Counted from the stretch's first letter, positions 1 to 11,469 are shown. The stretch is DNA of 64,000 bases from Nereocystis luetkeana (GCA_031213475.1 JARUPZ010000019.1:310001-374000); one strand, 5' to 3'. The notes: generated by a model not told the origin, from the sequence alone. A program made the numbers and translations.

Positions 1-640
1 CATTATCCACGAAAACGCTGGCCTCTGGCTGGCAATCGAACGTCGGATCCGCCTTATATGGGTATGTTTCAAACGGTTCGGCCCGGAGTTGTACGGTAAG
101 AAGACGGCGCCTCCTAGTCTGAAAATACGCGTGTTGAAGGCCGAGGCGATTGAGACCCTGCAGTACGGATGTGTGACGTAGACTCTCAGTGCGTAACACC
201 TCGCCAGGCTCCGATCGATGCACCACCAAGCCCTCCTGCGGGTCGTTGGCTTCCAGCGCGACAACGTGCCGATCGCACGACCCTCTCGTACGCGAAGGAC
301 CTCAAGAACGCACGATGCGAGAGCATCGAAACGGATATCCGTAAACGGCGGCTCTTCTTTGCGGGAACCGTGGCGCGGCAAAACAACGGGCAATTACGCA
401 GTCGGATGATGTTCGTACGATGACCGGTGGGGAGGGCCGAAACCGGACGAACAGCCAAAGAGTTGGCATAGATGCCTAGTTGAAGATCTCAGGGTGCTTC
501 GAGCCACCGAGGGGTCCACGGACCACTCCCCGCTGGTGTTTGGAGTTGGGACCGCGGTGTGGATCGTTCCAGCAAAGAAGGCGGGCAAGTGGTACCGGGG
601 CAAGCAGTCGAACGATTCATGGTTGTGAGGCACAGGGATG
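1..640 (+). mobile_element. LINE fragment (end of RT and C-terminal tail), degraded
   Basis: The plus strand encodes pieces of the C-terminal half of a LINE reverse transcriptase: an ERRIRLIW / LKAEAIETLQYGC block near 40-180, then HHQALLRVVGFQR near 220-260, then matches to the KRRLFFAG / GSTEVAPLVFGV / GKWYRGI tail seen more fully at 29.4-30.1 kb and 62.7-63.3 kb. The reading is interrupted by several frame changes and at least one stop, so this is a relic. The copy runs off the left edge of the window. The family appears related to endonuclease/RT proteins common in stramenopile genomes (inference). Confidence 0.7.
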
Positions 641-1067
641 AGGCGGATCTGATTAGACAGCGCCACGCATCCGTCGTGGGTGGTCCCCAAGCAGCCTGCC
701 TTTGCTTTCTGCCTTTCTGTGTATTCATACGTTTTTCTTCGTTTGTTTCAGTTACGTATATATTATCGTTCTGTCTTGTCTTTCGCTCTGTGTATTTCGG
801 GTTTGGCACGAAGATGAGGCGAAATTGAGTGGGAAGCACCACAAATCCGTTATATGCGCGCGCTCAAGGAAATGGGGAGGGGGGGGGAGACGGCAGACTG
901 GGTAGAAGCTGTCTATGCTACTCGTACCACAAAAGTGCTGCGGCTGCCTGGACGGTGTTTTAGTTGTGCTCCGGTTTGCCTGTCCCTTCCTTTCGTTCTT
1001 AGTCTCACTCTGTTTTGTTAAAAAATACTTGGTATGTTGCTGTATTTGTCATTCCATTCGTTTAGTA
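641..1067. other. no recognisable gene
   Basis: T-rich sequence downstream of the LINE relic, including a short G tract near 880. Short open frames occur, but none has recognisable protein similarity. It may be LINE 3' untranslated remains. Confidence 0.4.
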
Positions 1068-1069
1068 TT

Positions 1070-1880
1070 GGCTGTTTCCTATGCGGTTCAGATTCTAGAT
1101 TTTTTAAGCTTCAGATTCTGACCCGATCGTATTTTCAGCTGTGAAGTTCGCAAATCGAAAGAGTATTCCTGTGCGGAAAAATCGGATATACTGTGCATGC
1201 CGAGATTCGAGCGAATGCCGAGACCAACTGTTGTTGTCGTGGTCTGGCGCCTCGAAGAGACATGCCGAGTGCGCTGCACTGGGCGTAGGACTAAAGCGTC
1301 CGAGCCCACGCTGACTGCTTCTGGTCTGGTGGCGAAGAGACGTGCCGAGCGCACTCGAGTTAACCTGTGTCTTGGCGTTTTGTGCTTTTGGCGTTTTGTG
1401 CTTTGACACAACGAATTTTCTCCTGCACTCTACGAGTACGTATCCAAGGAGAGGTGTGCACCGAGTGCGCTTCTCTTGGTCTCTAGGCCCCAGCCCGCAC
1501 CAGCCGTCGTTAGCATGGCCACGGAGACACGCGCCGACAGCCGACTGCGCGTCGGGCGCGAAGCAACGTCGCTATACAGCTGTAACACCATCCAGCTCAT
1601 CGGTCGTTCTGCAGCTGCTTGCTTGCGTGGATAACATGTTGAATTCAGAGATCACGCCATTTTTCGATTCGAGAACCCGATGACCCAAGTCGCCAGATTT
1701 TGGGCCGGCCGAAGTCGTCGGATTTTGGGCCAAAATCTGACGACTTGGATTTTCGGATTCTCAAATCGAAAAAACTCCGGTCCGATTTTGCGCATTCGGA
1801 CTGCATGCGTAGTAAGCGAATGCTGTCATTTTTGGGGTCGAAAAATACTAATCTGAAGCTCGAAATCGTTAACAACACGG
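1070..1880 (+). mobile_element. hAT-like non-autonomous DNA transposon, copy a
   Basis: An approximately 800-bp element that recurs at 45.58-46.36 kb (inverted) and 49.35-50.15 kb. The ends are inverted repeats: GTTTCCTATGCGGTTC at the left and, read inward from the right in the best copy, the same sequence followed by GATTT and TGAGCTTCAGATT. Internally it has two similar GC-rich blocks (GAAGAGAC, GCCGAGTGCGC) and a palindromic GGCCAAAATC/CGACGACTTGG zone near 1690-1745. It encodes no transposase. The subterminal pattern resembles hAT-type elements, but the superfamily is a guess. The right end of this copy is eroded. Confidence 0.6.
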
Positions 1881-2330
1881 GGTTTGCCGTCTTCCTGGCA
1901 GCGTCCTCCATGGTCACGAAGGGCCTGTGTTCTCGCGGCTTCGATCAGCAGGGGGAAGAACAGTGTTGGGTCTGCTGTGGGCATCGTCCCTACGGCCGCG
2001 GTCGCTTTGGGCCAATACCTCAGTGGCCAGTCGGCGGCGTGATCGTAGAAGGGGTCGGGGTCGTCCAGCTCCCGCTGCGCGGCACCGACGCCGACCGCAT
2101 TGGACCCAACCGCCTCACCAGCCCTGACACCGTGGGTATCTCTACATCATCCGGCCCTGTGCACGCCTTGCAGACCCTCCATGCCGGGCAAGCCGCCCCA
2201 TGATCGAGGTGCCGCGTACTGTTCGCACAGATGTGTAGCGGCGCCGCAAGCCTTCATCCCTATCCACCTCCGGTACTCCACTCCTGAACAACTAAAAACA
2301 AAGTAGCTCAGAATGCTCACGAAAGCTGGG
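1881..2330. other. GC-rich unassigned stretch
   Basis: GC-rich compared with its surroundings. It is open in more than one plus frame for up to about 100 codons (1890-2203). I recognise no domain and see no convincing splice sites. It could be an old exon or part of an undescribed repeat. Confidence 0.25.
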
Positions 2331-2429
2331 CTGTAGGAGGAAATTCACGAAGATAGCTTTATAGGAGAAGGTGCGTCAGACTCCGTGGTGGCGAAGTCCT
2401 GCCGACAAGCCAAAAGTAATGAAGTGCTT

Positions 2430-2575
2430 TACGGAGGAGGGCGCAGGAATGTTGATGCTGGCGAGGAGTGTGCCTTACGGGAGAAGGGCGCAGAAGTGTC
2501 GATGCTAGCGAGGGGTGTGCCTTATGCAAAAAGACGCAGGAATGTCGATGCTGGTGAGGCCACGTTTCTTCTCGG
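2430..2575. repeat. tandem repeat, about 47 bp x 3
   Basis: Three diverged copies of a unit of about 47 bp containing GGCGCAGGAATGT and GATGCTGGCGAGG, spaced at about 2440, 2487 and 2533. No gene is evident in it. Confidence 0.7.
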
Positions 2576-3179
2576 TAAAGTTCTTCTTGTTAGCGTATGG
2601 ACCTTGAGATCCATACACATACGTACCTACTGTGATGCGTAGACATTACGCACTGATGCGAGTATACGAGTATCTTAGTTGGGATATTCGGATAAATGCT
2701 ACATGCGGGTAGATTACGAGTCTGTCTTACTCGTAGTACGGCATATTGTACGTTCAACTTACGTCTGTTGAGACGTTGACCATACGTATAGCAGGGCAGC
2801 TAGCTTACCATTAGGAATGTTGCTATAGGACGCTCTCTATTAGGAATGCTACTATAGGACGGACTGTCAGCCAGTCAGTACATCAACCCTTAGAACCTAT
2901 CTGCTCTTAGCACGGGCATTGTACCGAATGATCAGGCGAAGGTCAGCCTTACCTCGATCACTACTCCTTTTCTCCACCTTTGCTCCACACTCCTCCTTTT
3001 CTCCTCCTCTCCTCTCTTTCTCCTCTTGATCTCTGAGATCAAGATTCCTTCATAACGGTCACATAACCGCCAATTTCAAACCATTTTTTTCTTGTTCGTC
3101 ACAACAGATCTTCACAGACACTTCGGTGTCACCTCTATCATCTCTCTTCACAGGGACAGAGCCTCGACACATGCATTAT
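2576..3179. other. no recognisable gene
   Basis: AT-rich sequence with small internal duplications (TTAGGAATG-TATAGGAC repeated near 2811 and 2846) and a pyrimidine run near 2960-3030. The first bases (2568-2600, resembling TTCTTCTNGGTAAAGTT) match the left part of the dispersed repeat that is fuller at 34.3 kb, so another insertion may split that repeat here. Confidence 0.35.
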
Positions 3180-3505
3180 TCTTTCACTTCTTGTTGCTCG
3201 TCTCAAGGAAACTCATTGATAAGGTGCGAGATCAGAGTGCGACAGAGGGGGACTGTCGCAGTGCCAGACTGCTGTCCCCTGAAACATGTATCTTCATGTG
3301 CTATTAATATCTACCAGACGCTTCCGTTACGAACACGTCACGTGGGATCTCGTACGAACTCGTAGTACGTATCTGCCTGTTTCCTCATACTGGTACGATG
3401 TACGGAGACGTTTCCGTGACTATTAATAATTAGTAACAGGCCACGGGTTATTATTCTGGTGCGTACAGCAACCGCCTTCTAGCTACTGATACGTGATACC
3501 ATCAC
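3180..3505 (+). repeat. dispersed repeat B, copy 1
   Basis: Shares GTGCGACAGAGGGGGAC, a hairpin (GGGGACTGTC ... GACTGCTGTCCCC), GAGACGTTTCCGT and CACGTCACGTG with copies at 34.3-34.6 kb and, inverted, 44.7-45.0 kb. No coding content. Its class is unknown; the many short palindromes suggest a non-autonomous DNA element. Confidence 0.55.
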
Positions 3506-3529
3506 AGATCAGGGCAAGACACTTTTTGC

Positions 3530-3740
3530 GTTTATTCTTCTTTCTTTTCGATTTGTTTTTTCTTTGTTTATCTCGATTTTTTTTCTCTTTCAACGCATGC
3601 TAGAATGAGTACGAGTATGTTGTGCCTTTCGTATCCAGTACGATGACATGTCATTACATTGTCTACTACCTGGTATGTTTTCTGTGTAACAATGTAGTAC
3701 AACTCTTTGTGTCGAGGTTTTGTGACCACAGAGCTTTTAA
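3530..3740 (-). repeat. dispersed retroposon-like repeat A, partial
   Basis: On this strand the copy begins in repeat sequence (GTCGTATCCAG-like, complement near 3640) and ends in an A-rich tail, seen on the plus strand as the pyrimidine tract 3530-3590. It is related to fuller copies at 28.5, 48.2 and 59-60 kb. The A-rich end suggests a retroposed sequence. Confidence 0.45.
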
Positions 3741-3904
3741 CAAGAATCCGACGACTTGGGCCATCAAATTTTCAGTTGTTTTTCATATATCAAGAGCAGA
3801 AGAGACCAAGAACATGTACGATATTATTGAGATTCACCAAACACGTACTTGTGCATCAAGACCTGCTGCAACATTTACAGGGAGTACCTATTTTCCGTTT
3901 TAAG

Positions 3905-4249
3905 CCCCCGGTGGCTTGGTAGGTTGTCCGCGTGGTGCATGGTAAGATCAATTTTTTCGTGAGTTCGAGTCTCACCGAGTGCACGCTCGTAGGGATTTTT
4001 TCTTTCATAAAGAAATTGGTTAGCGGAAAGCGCGAGAGTGTGAGTCAACTACATTCATTCGATAAAAATCGGCGAGCTGCGGGAACGCTGGAAACCTATG
4101 CGCGACGAAAAATAAAGGCACGTACCCGGGGGGAGAAGGGACGACACTTGTGACGACATGTTGTCCAGAAGAACGCTGAGGGTGCAAGCTCCTACGAGGT
4201 AGGCTGGAAAGTAAAAAGGACGATTTAAAAATAAAAATAAAAATGTCTT
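3905..4249 (+). mobile_element. tRNA-derived SINE, family beta, copy 1
   Basis: The head looks like a tRNA gene with an A-box-like GTGGCTTGGTAGG and a B-box-like GAGTTCGAGTCTC. A unique body (GCGGAAAGCGCGAGAG, AAATAAAGGCACGTACC) leads into an A-rich tail (AAATAAAAATAAAAA). A second full-length copy lies at 21.69-22.02 kb and a 5'-truncated inverted one at 27.03-27.22 kb. The body shares short blocks with SINE family alpha, so both families may use the same LINE machinery. Confidence 0.75.
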
Positions 4250-4960
4250 CTTGTGTTATTGTCACGCGTGAACTGCCTGTCGCGCGCGAACTGCTATAAG
4301 CAAACTTTCGATTTCTTGTTGTGCACCCCGCCCCTCACGTGCGAACTGACTGCTGTTTCCGTGTACGAAATGGTATCGGTCGAATAGCCCAGACCGGGAA
4401 TCAAGGCTGTAAGTATTTTCGTCTCGTCGACCCTGGTAGCATCCAGAGGAGTCACCGGCCACTAGACAAAATCGCGGGGGAAATAATGGAAAACGCGCGC
4501 CCGGTTATCACGCAGCTTGCAAGCTTGAAAAGTTGAGTATCGACCGATCGATTGAACTCACAGCTGACGTGCCTGATAGTTTTTTGTTGAAAACAAAAAT
4601 GAAAAAAAAACGGTCCGATCTTCTTGAGCATTCGGGCTGCATGCATGCGTAACCAACCTTTTTGGGGGTCGGAAAATGCAAATCGGCTTGTCATACAACC
4701 TTGTAAAATTCAGTAAAAATGGGGTATAGACGAGGCGTATTACTACGCAGCAGTGTTGGGGATTGCCTCCGAAAACAGTGCCGATCAACTCATGAAAAAG
4801 AATGCCCGAAAAAAGCCAATCTTGATCTTTTCGGCAATCTTGGCGGAAAGGGGCAATATCAATCTCGATCTGAATCATCTTGATCTTCAGCGCGCCAAAT
4901 TTCAAGCGATTTTGATGTTTTACACTCGTGGTTCCGCTACTTTACGACATTACACTGCTG
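4250..4960. other. remnants of hAT-like elements
   Basis: No gene is visible. The piece 4590-4705 matches the interior of the 800-bp transposon family. CAGTGTTGGGGATTGCC at 4752 is the inverse of a sequence ending near 16949 and has the look of a hAT terminal repeat. The two loci also share GACAGCTGACGT-type sequence. This is probably the wreck of a second hAT-like family. Confidence 0.4.
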
Positions 4961-5238
4961 TGTTATGATACTGCTTTGTATGAGGTTGAAAGCCCGGTAA
5001 TTACCTGGGTTCTGGCACTGGGATCGTATTTGTTGTGCTTGGAAGGCGTATCTTAGGTGGAAAACCAGGGGTTTTCCAAGAGAGGCGCGAGCGTGGTCTC
5101 AGTCTCCGTCGTGCACGGAAGGAATAAAGCTGCTCTTCTATCTCTAAGCAAGCAACACACGTGAGTACCAATTAGTACCGGCTTAATAGGCAGACCTGCC
5201 CAGGGATACAAAGTGTCCCGCTGTCCGTGATCGTAACA
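4961..5238 (+). repeat. solo LTR of the gypsy-type family
   Basis: A 278-bp sequence beginning TGTTATGATACTGC and ending GATCGTAACA, closely similar to the LTRs at 5255-5531 and 15987-16263. No internal region is attached; 16 bases separate it from the next LTR. The flanking four bases (GCTG and GTTG) are a plausible eroded target duplication. It is a fossil left by LTR-LTR recombination, or an older insertion beside the full element. Confidence 0.8.
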
Positions 5239-5254
5239 GTTGCATGCTCAAAAT

Positions 5255-5531
5255 TGTTATGATGCTGCTTTGTATGAGGTTGAAAGCCCGGTAATTACCT
5301 GGGTTCTGGCATTGGGATCGTATTTGTAGTACTTGGAAGGCGTATCTTAGGTGGAAAACCAGGGGTTTTCCAGAGAGGCACAAGCGTGGTCTCAGTCTCC
5401 GTCGTGCACGAAAGGAATAAAGTTGCTCTTCTATCTCTAAGCAAGCAACACACGTGAGCACCAATGAGTACCGGCTTAATAGGCAGGCCTGCCAAGGGAT
5501 ACAAAGTGTCCCGCTGTCCGTGATCTCAAGA
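5255..5531 (+). repeat. 5' LTR of the gypsy-type element
   Basis: 277 bp, beginning TGTTATGATGCTGC and matching the 3' LTR at 15987-16263. An AATAAA signal sits near 5418. The last part of the LTR is open in the gag-like frame, with a start codon at 5454, so translation may begin inside the LTR. The same start context occurs in the minus-strand relative at 25528. Confidence 0.85.
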
Positions 5532-8220
5532 AGTGGCGTCGCCGCTCGAGAGCTCCGACTGGACATGCCCGCGGACGACCTCTCCGTACACGACGCTTGG
5601 CTCGACATGGCGGGTGACAGTTGGACGGCCCAGCAACGCCGGGAGCACACCATGGCTCTCGTGATAAGCCTGCGGCAGGCGCACGATTTGTGCTCCGCCA
5701 CCGTTTTTTGGCCGACCCCGACGGAGTATGGGCGACACTGCAAGCGCCTGGCCGACCTCGGCGCCCAGGGACAACGTCTCCCGGACGCCGGACACGACTC
5801 GGGTCAGGCCCACGCCCCCTCCAACCCCCTCTCGGACGACCGGGCTCACCGACCCCCGGGGCACCAACACCCGGGAGTCCCCGACGGTTCTGGGGTCCGC
5901 GACCACCCCTACTGCCGCGATGACGACCGGGACCGCCGGCGCCCAAGCATGGGGGGAGCCTCGGCAGGCCATGACGGCAAGGCCCGCCGCGGACAGGGTT
6001 CAGATCACGGCAGGAGCATCTTTCGGCGAAACGGGGCTGGACGGCGCCGAAGCCGGGGCCAGGGTAAGGACAGCTCGAGCGACGGGCGAAACTGGAGCTA
6101 CCGCACGCGGGGAGACGCGTCGCAGGCTAACCTTGCCCAAGTTCGCACGACGGCGATCGACTCTGCCGCCGCCGCCGCGAAAAAGCACACCGCAGACGTC
6201 CGACGGGTGTACAAACACCTGGGACTGAAGGATATTTCACGCGTTTCTGTTCTACCTTTTCCCTCCTCGATCAACCCTTCTGATGCCGCGCAGCAACTCA
6301 CCCTTTCGGTTAAGGCCTCCACGTCTGATATTCTCATGATGTGCAACGATGGCAGCCACGAAGGCCTTTATTCTACCCATTGGATCCCCGGTTGGGAGTA
6401 CCCCCTCAAGAAATCCTTCACGCGCACCATCGCACCTGACAAGCCCACGACCGCCCCCCTCACTACCTTGATGGATGATGTTTTTGGGCAGGTGTCGCGC
6501 GCCCTCGCAGCCGGATCGACGGGACCGGGAGCGTTCACACTCCTCCTGAGGTTGTTGAGCAACCGCTTCGACCGCACCGACACGGGGGCCAGCTACACCA
6601 AGTTGCATCATTTCGGCGTATCTAACGGGACCCCCTTTTGCGATTTTAACGGTGCTTTTCGAGGGGTGGTGTCGGCAGCGACGGGGACTGAGCGTGTTTT
6701 GGCACCGGGGGTGGAGGTCGTTTTGGAGGTTGTTCGGATGGCAATGAACGAGCAGTTCCCCAGCTTGATGCCCACGCTGTACCCGGGAGTAGTAGCTACG
6801 GTGTCGAGGCCGTTTGGTACTTTGGACGCCATGTGGTTGGCTTTTGAGACTCTCGCGAAGAATAAGAGACCTGCCATCAACGGCGAAAAATATTGTTATT
6901 TGCCTGCTTCTTCGACGGGTGTGCGGTCATCCGCGCCGTCGGGGCCCCTGCCCGCCAGTAATGGCCGCGGCCAGGGCCGGACGCTTCCCCAGTCACCTGT
7001 TTGACAGACGGGGTCGCGCAATAATCCGCTTGTGATGAACGTCTCCACAAATCCATCCCTGACTGCCTCGACCCGTGGCTTGACACCGCTTCCAACTGCT
7101 GGCCCCTAGAAGAACACCACTATGCTGAAGTTCACGCCGTTTGCATGTCGATCCAGACCGAGGACCCTCCCCTCTGGAGCGGTCTACTTTCATCGTTCGT
7201 TCGCGCGGCCGCCCTCAGCGAAAACAGAGGCCGCTATTTGAAGTGCCACGAAGACTCACACTCCCTCAGACAGCGTAGGCACCCCTTTAAAAACCTCAGC
7301 GGCATTCTAAACCCCGACCTCGGAAAGCTCGGCGGCGACGGCGCGGCGTTCCGTCGTTGTCAAAAACGCATGACCCGACACCGCCGCGAAAATAACTCAC
7401 GGCTGAACAAGCACAACCACAAGAAAAACAGGCGTCGTTCCGGTCATTCGCGTGGGCAGCATCACGGCCAGGGCCACAGACAAGGTGACGGCTACAACTC
7501 ACACGAGGAACGAGGGCACCAAGAGTCTAGTTCCGGCTACCACCGTGGTGGTTCGACCACCTCTGCCTCTTCCACCCCGGCTCCCGCGTCGGGGGTTCGC
7601 TACGATGCCTCGTATAATTCGGACGGTAACCCCAACGGACGCCAGCCAGGCACCTTCCGCGCCGGTAACTGACAGGTCGACGGCGGTTCGGCTCCTCCTG
7701 CCCGCCCGCCGCCAGCATTGCCGGGAGAAAATACTTTGATTTCACAAGATGCACGCGTCCCAGGCTTGCTCAGCACTCGGCGCCGCCCCGCACCGCTCCC
7801 TCCCCGCGCGTTGCTCCGTACTTCGGACCGACGCAGAGACTCCGCTCCACCGGGTTTACCGGGGAGCCTACGGGCGTCTTCGCCAACGACGGGAGCCCGC
7901 GCCTCGAACGCCGCTCCCCCCACCCTGGGCACGAGAGCAGGCGCGATAAACGCCGCTCTTCCGAACCACGCACCGCGCGGCACCACGCGTGTCGCGCCGT
8001 CGCATCGTTCTTTTCAGCGAGGGTGTCCCCCTCTTTCACCTCCCGGCCATGCGGTGGCGGTCGGTTTGAGGTGCGGGAAGGCAAACACCGAAGCCCCAAG
8101 ACCTCGGTTGAAACTCGACTCGGCGTTTCCTCGCAATAACGGTGGCCGCTCCACCCTTTTTTCTATCAAGGAAGAGTCGACAAGAGTAGCTACCTCGTCC
8201 CTCTTCCCCACCAGGTCTAC
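5532..8220 (+). pseudogene. gag-like region of the gypsy-type element (fossil)
   Basis: The first open stretch (from the LTR to 7004) is the expected place for gag. It begins with a helical block (DMPADDLSVHDAWLDMAG), passes through a basic Arg/Gly/Pro-rich region and continues into a globular-looking part around 6230-6960 (DISRVSVLPFPSSIN; DGSHEGLYSTHWIPGWEYP). A second open stretch, 7145-7672, is rich in His, Arg, Gly and Ser. I do not see a classical CCHC zinc knuckle, so the gag assignment rests mainly on position. Part of the first block recurs inside the rearranged relative near 23.5 kb. Confidence 0.6.
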
Positions 8221-8239
8221 ATGACCGAAGCCCTCTCCG

Positions 8240-9200
8240 GTGGACCCTTTGTTGCCCCCCACCGGAGCACGGTTTTCGAAGTCGTCCATAGGGTCTGCAG
8301 GCCCTCTTTCATCTTCGCGCACGCCACTCCACGTGCGCCGCGCTCCTTCGGCCACAGTGGAACAGGAAAAACCTGGTACTGCCCGTCGAGCCAGTGGTGA
8401 CTCCACAGCCTCCGGTCAGATCAACCGGGCAGCATACCCGTTAAATTCGGAAGAGTCGCAGCTCTCTTCAAGCAGAACGGGCTCGGAACCCCCTGCTCCC
8501 TTTGGTCCAGGACAGAGATCACCGGGCGCAGTAAGAGAACCTTCTGGCGATTTTTTGCCTACGGGCAATGGAGACACCGAGCCAGTATACGTGGAACCGG
8601 ACTCGCCTCTTGCACCAGGGGCTCAGTGTTCTCAGAGAAGCACACCCCCCTACACACACACCGCAACGGCGGCCACCGACGACTCGACATCTTCGGTCTT
8701 CGACACTAATCTCGAGTATGCAACGGAGCGGGTGGTACTTTTATGGCAGCCCCCCTCCTACTTTTCGCAGTGGTCCCCCTCGGTTTTTGTCATTGACGGT
8801 GTGCCATATTCCTGCGCGGAGCAGTATATGGTGGCTGAAAAGGCTCGCCTTTTTCTGGACCACGACACAGCGGAGCGGATTATGGCCTCCCCAGACCCTC
8901 GCGAGCACAAATGCCTCGGTCGAGGCGTGCATAACTTCGACTGCGCTACCTGGGACCGCGTTCGGGAAGACGCCGTCCTTGCTGGTTCTTTTGCCAAATT
9001 CACGCAGAGCCCGGTCATGAAGCAGCACCTATTGAGCACTGGCAACAATTTTTTGGCTAAAGCCAGCCCTTTCGACCCTGTGTGGGGCATCGGTCTCCGG
9101 GCAGACGACCCCGAGGCTCAAGACCCCTCTCGGTGGAGTGGGAAAAATTTGCTCGGGAAAGCTCCGCCGTTCGCGACACCCTCCGCTCAAGTGAGGCCGG
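8240..9200 (+). pseudogene. NADAR (YbiA-like) domain inside the gypsy-type element
   Basis: The open stretch 8240-10201 first encodes about 155 low-complexity residues, then from about 8715 to 9165 a complete-looking NADAR domain. Hallmarks in order are FSQWSPSVFVIDGVPYSCAE, QYMVAEKARLF, DPREHKCLGRGVHNF, a TWDRVREDAVL helix, SFAKFTQSPVMKQHLLSTG, ASPFDPVWGIGL and NLLGKA. The Glu in AEQYM, the Trp in WGIGL and the KFTQ motif are family-defining positions. Known NADAR proteins cleave N-glycosidic bonds, for example in riboflavin-pathway intermediates (YbiA), and some remove ADP-ribose from guanosine. The domain sits between gag and protease, where these elements normally have nothing enzymatic. 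The domain looks intact, but the element around it is a broken fossil. The role in the element's life cycle is unknown. Confidence 0.9.
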
Positions 9201-10201
9201 GTTGGCACCCCCCACCTCCTCTCATCAATTTTGCACTCCGATCACGACCGACAGAATTCATGAGATTCCACCAGCGCCGCCCCGCCCTTTGGCCGTGGGC
9301 CGCGCTTGCCCAGGTCCTCCCTTGGAGTTTTCGATCTATTTTTCTGACGTGCCGGCTGATCACAGCCCCGGGGTTTGGGCTGTCGCATCTAGTGTCGACC
9401 CCTCCCTCGCGCTGCCAGAACACGGCCCCTGCCTCGTCGAGGGCACCATTACCCTCGATGACGCCTCTTTTGCAACCAAAATCGCGATTCACAGCGGAGC
9501 TGGCGTTCTTGCACCTTTTGGCTGCGTGGCGCTTCTTGACACTGGCTCCCCACAGACCTTCATTCGGCGAGATGTTTTGGATCGCATGCTCGCGGTTGGT
9601 GCGGCATCCATCGCGTGCGAGCAAAAATGCACTCCTCGTTCCTGGGGGGGGGTTCGGCGAATCAACCCCTCTGAAAACATCGACGAGTGTGCGCCTGAGC
9701 GTCCAATTTTTTTGGGAAAATGGGCCTACATGCTCCCTCACTGTTTGGGCCTGCGTGCCCCCCCCCTCAGTGATGCAGCGTGCAGTACTGCTGGGACGTG
9801 ACAGCTGGATGCGTTCTAATAGCCGCTCCTACCGCCCTATGCCACCTCGCTCGTCAGACCAACGAGATTTTGGCGAACTGGAGTTACTTCACCACGCCCC
9901 GACAAGCATGTCCGTATACGCCATCAACCCCGCCGCTTCGGGTGGAGGCTTCCATCTCCGCTACGAGGGCGCGGCAGGCGTCACCCTGTCCGACGGTCCT
10001 CAACTCCTTGCGGTTAATTCGGTTCGAAGCGATGGCTCCCCGGCACTCAATGGACACTACTTGGTCGACATGATGCCCCAGTCCGACCTGCCCTCGGTTG
10101 AGGAGCACTTCGTCGCCTCCGGGCGACAGGTTCCTCTCCTCGTTGGAGTGGCGGCCCTCGAGCCAGGAGATATCCTCGGCGTCGCCCACGCCCACTGCTG
10201 A
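9200..10201 (+). pseudogene. aspartic protease and PR-RT linker of the gypsy-type element (fossil)
   Basis: A retropepsin-like block with ALLDTGSPQTFIRRDVL lies near 9525-9580; the LDTGS triad is the catalytic signature. It is followed by a beta-rich linker typical of gypsy-type pol (GHYLVDMMPQS, PLLVGVAALEPGDILGVAH near 10040-10190). The latter segment is conserved in the minus-strand relative, directly upstream of its RT. The region is part of the broken element. Confidence 0.75.
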
Positions 10202-10218
10202 GCGTTCCGCTGGACGTT

Positions 10219-11469
10219 TTGCATCAGGACAACCGAGCCCCCAGCCCTCCCTCAGGACTATCTGAGGTGTCTCCGATCTCAGCAGTTACAGCTTCCCCCC
10301 TCGCAGCTACAGCCTCGCCCTCGCCTGCACTGCTCGAGCGTTTGAGCCTAGAACAGCGCGTTTCGTCCCTGCGCGTCTGGACACGTTTGCCGCTGCATCT
10401 GCGGGAGGTGGCTTTTGACCTTCACGGCACGGACTGGATCCCTGAGGCCATCGCACAGCTGGGGGATGTTCTCTGCGATTTTCCGGACGTATTCTCGAAG
10501 TCCAAATCTGATTTTGGTTCCTGCTCGTTGATGCCTTTCGTGATTTCGGTCCCGGAAGGAAGCGCTCCTGTCATGTCCAGGCCGCACCGCATCAACCCCA
10601 TACTGGCCAAGGAAGTGGAGGCCCCCTTGGATCAGTATCTAGCGGCGGGTCTGATCCAGCACTTGACCTCTCCGTACTCGAGCCCGCTGGTGGTCATCCC
10701 GAAGAGGTCGGGAGGCGTTCGGATCACCGTGAACTACAAGAAACTCAACCAGATCAGCAACCTCAGCCAGCTGCCTATTCCTCGCGTGGATCAAGTCCTC
10801 GACTCCCTGGGAAAGGGACGGGTGTTTTCTCTCTTCGATTTGGTCTCCTCGTCCCACCAAATTACCGTGCTCAAGGACACCGTCCCTCTCACAGTGTTTT
10901 GCACTCCTACGGGACTCTACGAGTGGCTCGTCATGCCCCAAGGCAGCAGTGCTTCGCCCGGCTGGTTCGTCAAAGTGATTAACGCCATCAAAGGTCTGGC
11001 ACAGGTGGCGGCCTACCTCGATGATGTGATCGTTTTCGACTCTGATCCGACGGCCCACGTCAAGGCGATACGAGCCCTTTTCGAACGCCTGCGCAAACAC
11101 AACCTCAAGCTCTCCTCCTCGAAGGCTCGCCTCGGCGCCATAGACGCTAATTTTGTGGGCCACTCCATTTCGCCCGCGGGTATACGCCCCAATGCGGAAA
11201 AAAAAACGGTTTTGATGAAAATGCCCATGCCCAAGAACCTCAAGCAGGTCCGTGCGTTGATGGGCGGCGTGGGATATTATCGCAAACTCCTGCCCGACCT
11301 GTCTAAAAGGATCCGTCCTCTCACTGCCCTCCTCCGGAAGGGGGTTAAGCACGTCTTTACGCCGGCCATGGAAGCTATCGTTCGCCAGATCCTCGCCGAG
11401 CTCGCTACCCCACCAATTTTGGTCTTCCCGGACTGGGACGCTGTAGCCGACGGCTCCCGTGTACTATGA
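10219..11469 (+). pseudogene. reverse transcriptase of the gypsy-type element (fossil)
   Basis: A 416-codon open stretch covers the Ty3/gypsy RT: RPHRINPILAKEVEAPLDQY, SPLVVIPKRSGGVRITVNYK, VFSLFDLVSS, GLYEWLVMPQGSSASPGWF, then the catalytic YLDD (AAYLDDVIVFDSD near 11011-11043), GHSISPAGIRP and VRALMGGVGYYRKLLPD. Motif order and spacing are those of chromovirus-like gypsy pol. It is part of an element that is broken overall. Confidence 0.92.

Noticed and set aside
4961-5531. Two adjacent LTRs as the ends of a tiny element
   Set aside because: Only 16 bases separate them, while the second LTR pairs with 15987-16263 by shared target duplication. The first is better read as a solo LTR.
10639-11352. 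237-codon minus-strand frame opposite the RT
   Set aside because: It is an antisense shadow of the RT coding region; the same shadow appears over the second RT copy at 24008-24745.
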